This document shows, piece after piece, positions 4,686 to 5,977 of a DNA stretch of 5,977 nucleotides; positions within the stretch are counted from its first letter, which is position 1; every line of letters starts with the position of its first letter. A model generated the notes under the pieces. It ran no database searches. It saw only the letters and a list, made by a program, of their open reading frames with translations, and was not told the origin of the DNA. This DNA is from an uncultured Lachnobacterium sp. (GTDB lineage: Bacteria > Bacillota > Clostridia > Lachnospirales > Lachnospiraceae): contig URSS01000073.1 of NCBI GenBank assembly GCA_900550545.1, positions 1 through 5,977 on the forward strand, given 5' to 3'. A program made the position numbers and the translations under genes.

Positions 4686-5977
4686 TTAGTCATTGCCTGC
4701 CACTTTATCAAGTAACCTTGCAGATTCCCGCTTGGCTTTTCTTGTAGAGTGTGCATAGACATTCATGGTGGTACTGACATCTGAGTGCCCTAACAGTTCC
4801 TGCACATCCTTTGGTGCTGCTCCATTTGCCAGAAGGTTGCTTGTGTAGGTGTGTCGCAACTGGTGAAAATGAAATCCTTCAAATCCATCCAGTTTCTGAG
4901 CAATCTTCCTGCAAACAATTCCTAACGTGCTTGGCAGTTCCAAACTTCCATCCGGTCTTAAGCAGACAAAGGATATTTCCTTATAATCTTCTGGAACATT
5001 CTCTGTTCCGTCCAGATGATAGAACTCATAGTAAACTCTGTTTTTGTCTTTTACTTCTCTGTAGTAGTTTTTGTGATAAAGTTCTCCGTACTGCATCCGG
5101 TTTTTAAGCTGTTCCTTTCGGGCATTACGAAGAATCTCAGTCAGCGTATCTCCAAAATCAACAATCCTTACTTTCTTTCGCTTGGTCGGTCCGATGATAT
5201 TCTTATGCCTTGAACCATCATAGCGGATACTGCGTCTGATTGTAAGGCACTGTTCTTCAAGATTTACATCCTGCCATGCCAGACCACAGGCTTCACCGAT
5301 ACGAAGTCCTGCATAATAAGCTATCTGGATTGGAAGTATTGCCGGTGGATTGTAATTCTGTAGAAATTCAATCAGTCTTTCATAATCCTCTCGTGGAATT
5401 GGCTGTATATCGCCATCCATGTCATCATCGGAAAACAGGTCAACCTCATCCGTCTGGTATTTCAGCTTAATATACTGCATCGGATTGAAAGTGATATGTT
5501 GCTTTGGTGATACTGCAAATCGGAATGACTGCTGTAATACTGCCGAGAAAGAACGAATGTAATCTTTGCTATAACCTTTTCTTTCTGAACCATCTGGATA
5601 AGTGCCACCAAAGGAAAGCAGATCGAAGAAGGCTTGTAAATGCTCAGATGTTACATTTTTCAACTTTCTCTCTGAAATTGGATGCTTCTTGATGTTGGTA
5701 ATTGCACCGAGGTAATTCTGGACTGTCCCATTACTGAGAGTACCGGTCTTTAATTCTTCCTCTGCCCATATATCAAGTAATTCTCCAACTGTAATATTTT
5801 CCGACTTTGCAATGAATTTTTTGCTTTCGTAATCGTCCATTGCCTGACGGAGCAGTTTTTCCGTTTCACTTTTGCTTTCTGTTCCAGCGTATTCTTTCTG
5901 AACTAGATTGCCGCTTGCATCTTCTACATAGAAGCGGTAGTACCATTTCTTTCCTTTTTTTCTTACAGATCCTTTTG
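4686..5977 (-). CDS. int: Tyrosine recombinase / site-specific integrase, nearly complete (start outside window)
   Basis: A phage/ICE-type integrase that cuts and rejoins attachment sites through a tyrosine-DNA intermediate. The ATG at 5840 is internal: the frame is open to the right edge, giving 429 codons, and upstream residues read GSVRKKGKKWYYRFYVED, a typical arm-type DNA-binding domain opening, so only a few residues should be missing. Numbered from the 5840 Met, a SAM-like core-binding domain lies at ~17-125 (TVGELLDIWAEEEL onwards). The catalytic domain follows from ~150: Arg180 in AYYAGLRIGEACGL, Lys in GPTKRKK (220-223), His326 and Arg329 in FHFHQLRHTYTS, His352 in LLGHSDVSTT, and the nucleophile Tyr362 in MNVYAHS (4755-4757). 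All six catalytic positions are present, so it appears active. It ends VAGND with its stop at 4686-4688. It is convergent with the genes on the left and probably belongs to an element extending right. No excisionase is visible within the window. Confidence 0.95.
   Translation of the reverse strand, partial: KGSVRKKGKKWYYRFYVEDASGNLVQKEYAGTESKSETEKLLRQAMDDYESKKFIAKSENITVGELLDIWAEEELKTGTLSNGTVQNYLGAITNIKKHPISERKLKNVTSEHLQAFFDLLSFGGTYPDGSERKGYSKDYIRSFSAVLQQSFRFAVSPKQHITFNPMQYIKLKYQTDEVDLFSDDDMDGDIQPIPREDYERLIEFLQNYNPPAILPIQIAYYAGLRIGEACGLAWQDVNLEEQCLTIRRSIRYDGSRHKNIIGPTKRKKVRIVDFGDTLTEILRNARKEQLKNRMQYGELYHKNYYREVKDKNRVYYEFYHLDGTENVPEDYKEISFVCLRPDGSLELPSTLGIVCRKIAQKLDGFEGFHFHQLRHTYTSNLLANGAAPKDVQELLGHSDVSTTMNVYAHSTRKAKRESARLLDKVAGND

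Noticed and set aside
4811..5692. Several plus-strand open frames opposite the integrase
   Set aside because: They lie within the well-supported integrase gene on the other strand, have no ribosome binding sites and no recognisable domains.
1..5977. CRISPR array, tRNA, rRNA or riboswitch
   Set aside because: No regularly spaced repeats, cloverleaf-like sequence or conserved rRNA segments were seen on either strand; the few gaps are short and AT-rich.

Overview
The window looks like chromosomal DNA of a low-to-mid GC Firmicute, most likely a gut clostridium of the Lachnospiraceae type. This rests on the AT-rich base composition, strong AGGAGG-like ribosome binding sites, a Clostridia-style cardiolipin synthase, a WXG/LXG-like pre-toxin region carrying a Hint domain, and an ICE-type tyrosine integrase. 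No rRNA, tRNA or CRISPR array was seen.

Layout, left to right. (1) Positions 1-704, + strand: the C-terminal half of a cardiolipin synthase, followed by a hairpin at about 726-760. (2) Positions 762-2261, + strand: the C-terminal part of a polymorphic toxin. It has a short helical stretch, a glycine-rich hydrophobic pre-toxin segment, a Hint self-cleaving domain and a C-terminal tip recognisable as a bacterial EndoU-type RNase. The reading frame is open right up to the hairpin, but no convincing start codon or secretion-targeting N-terminus is present, so it reads as a displaced ('orphan') toxin cassette. (3) Positions 2280-2552: a small acidic protein 18 bases downstream with a strong RBS, the probable immunity protein, resembling the MafI-type pattern. 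(4) Positions 2566-4569, + strand: a run of short genes and gene remnants. These are a truncated TPR-like protein joined to the tail of an unrelated membrane protein, a three-helix membrane protein, a two-helix protein with a DUF3592-like tail, and an unrecognised soluble protein of 194 aa. This is typical of decayed immunity or accessory cargo behind a polymorphic toxin. (5) Positions 4570-4685: a non-coding gap between convergent genes, holding a 12-base palindrome and a set of inverted and direct repeats. (6) Positions 4686-5977, - strand: a nearly complete tyrosine recombinase that runs off the right edge.

How the parts may fit together (inference): the toxin and immunity genes form a contact-dependent or type VII-type competition module, stored as a cassette that could recombine with a full-length toxin gene elsewhere in the genome. 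The integrase points its 3' end at the gap. In many integrative elements the int 3' end lies beside the attachment site, so the gap may be the boundary between the toxin/immunity island on the left and an integrative element extending to the right. The best candidates for undescribed biology are the orphan EndoU cassette with its immunity protein and the unassigned genes at 3092-4569.
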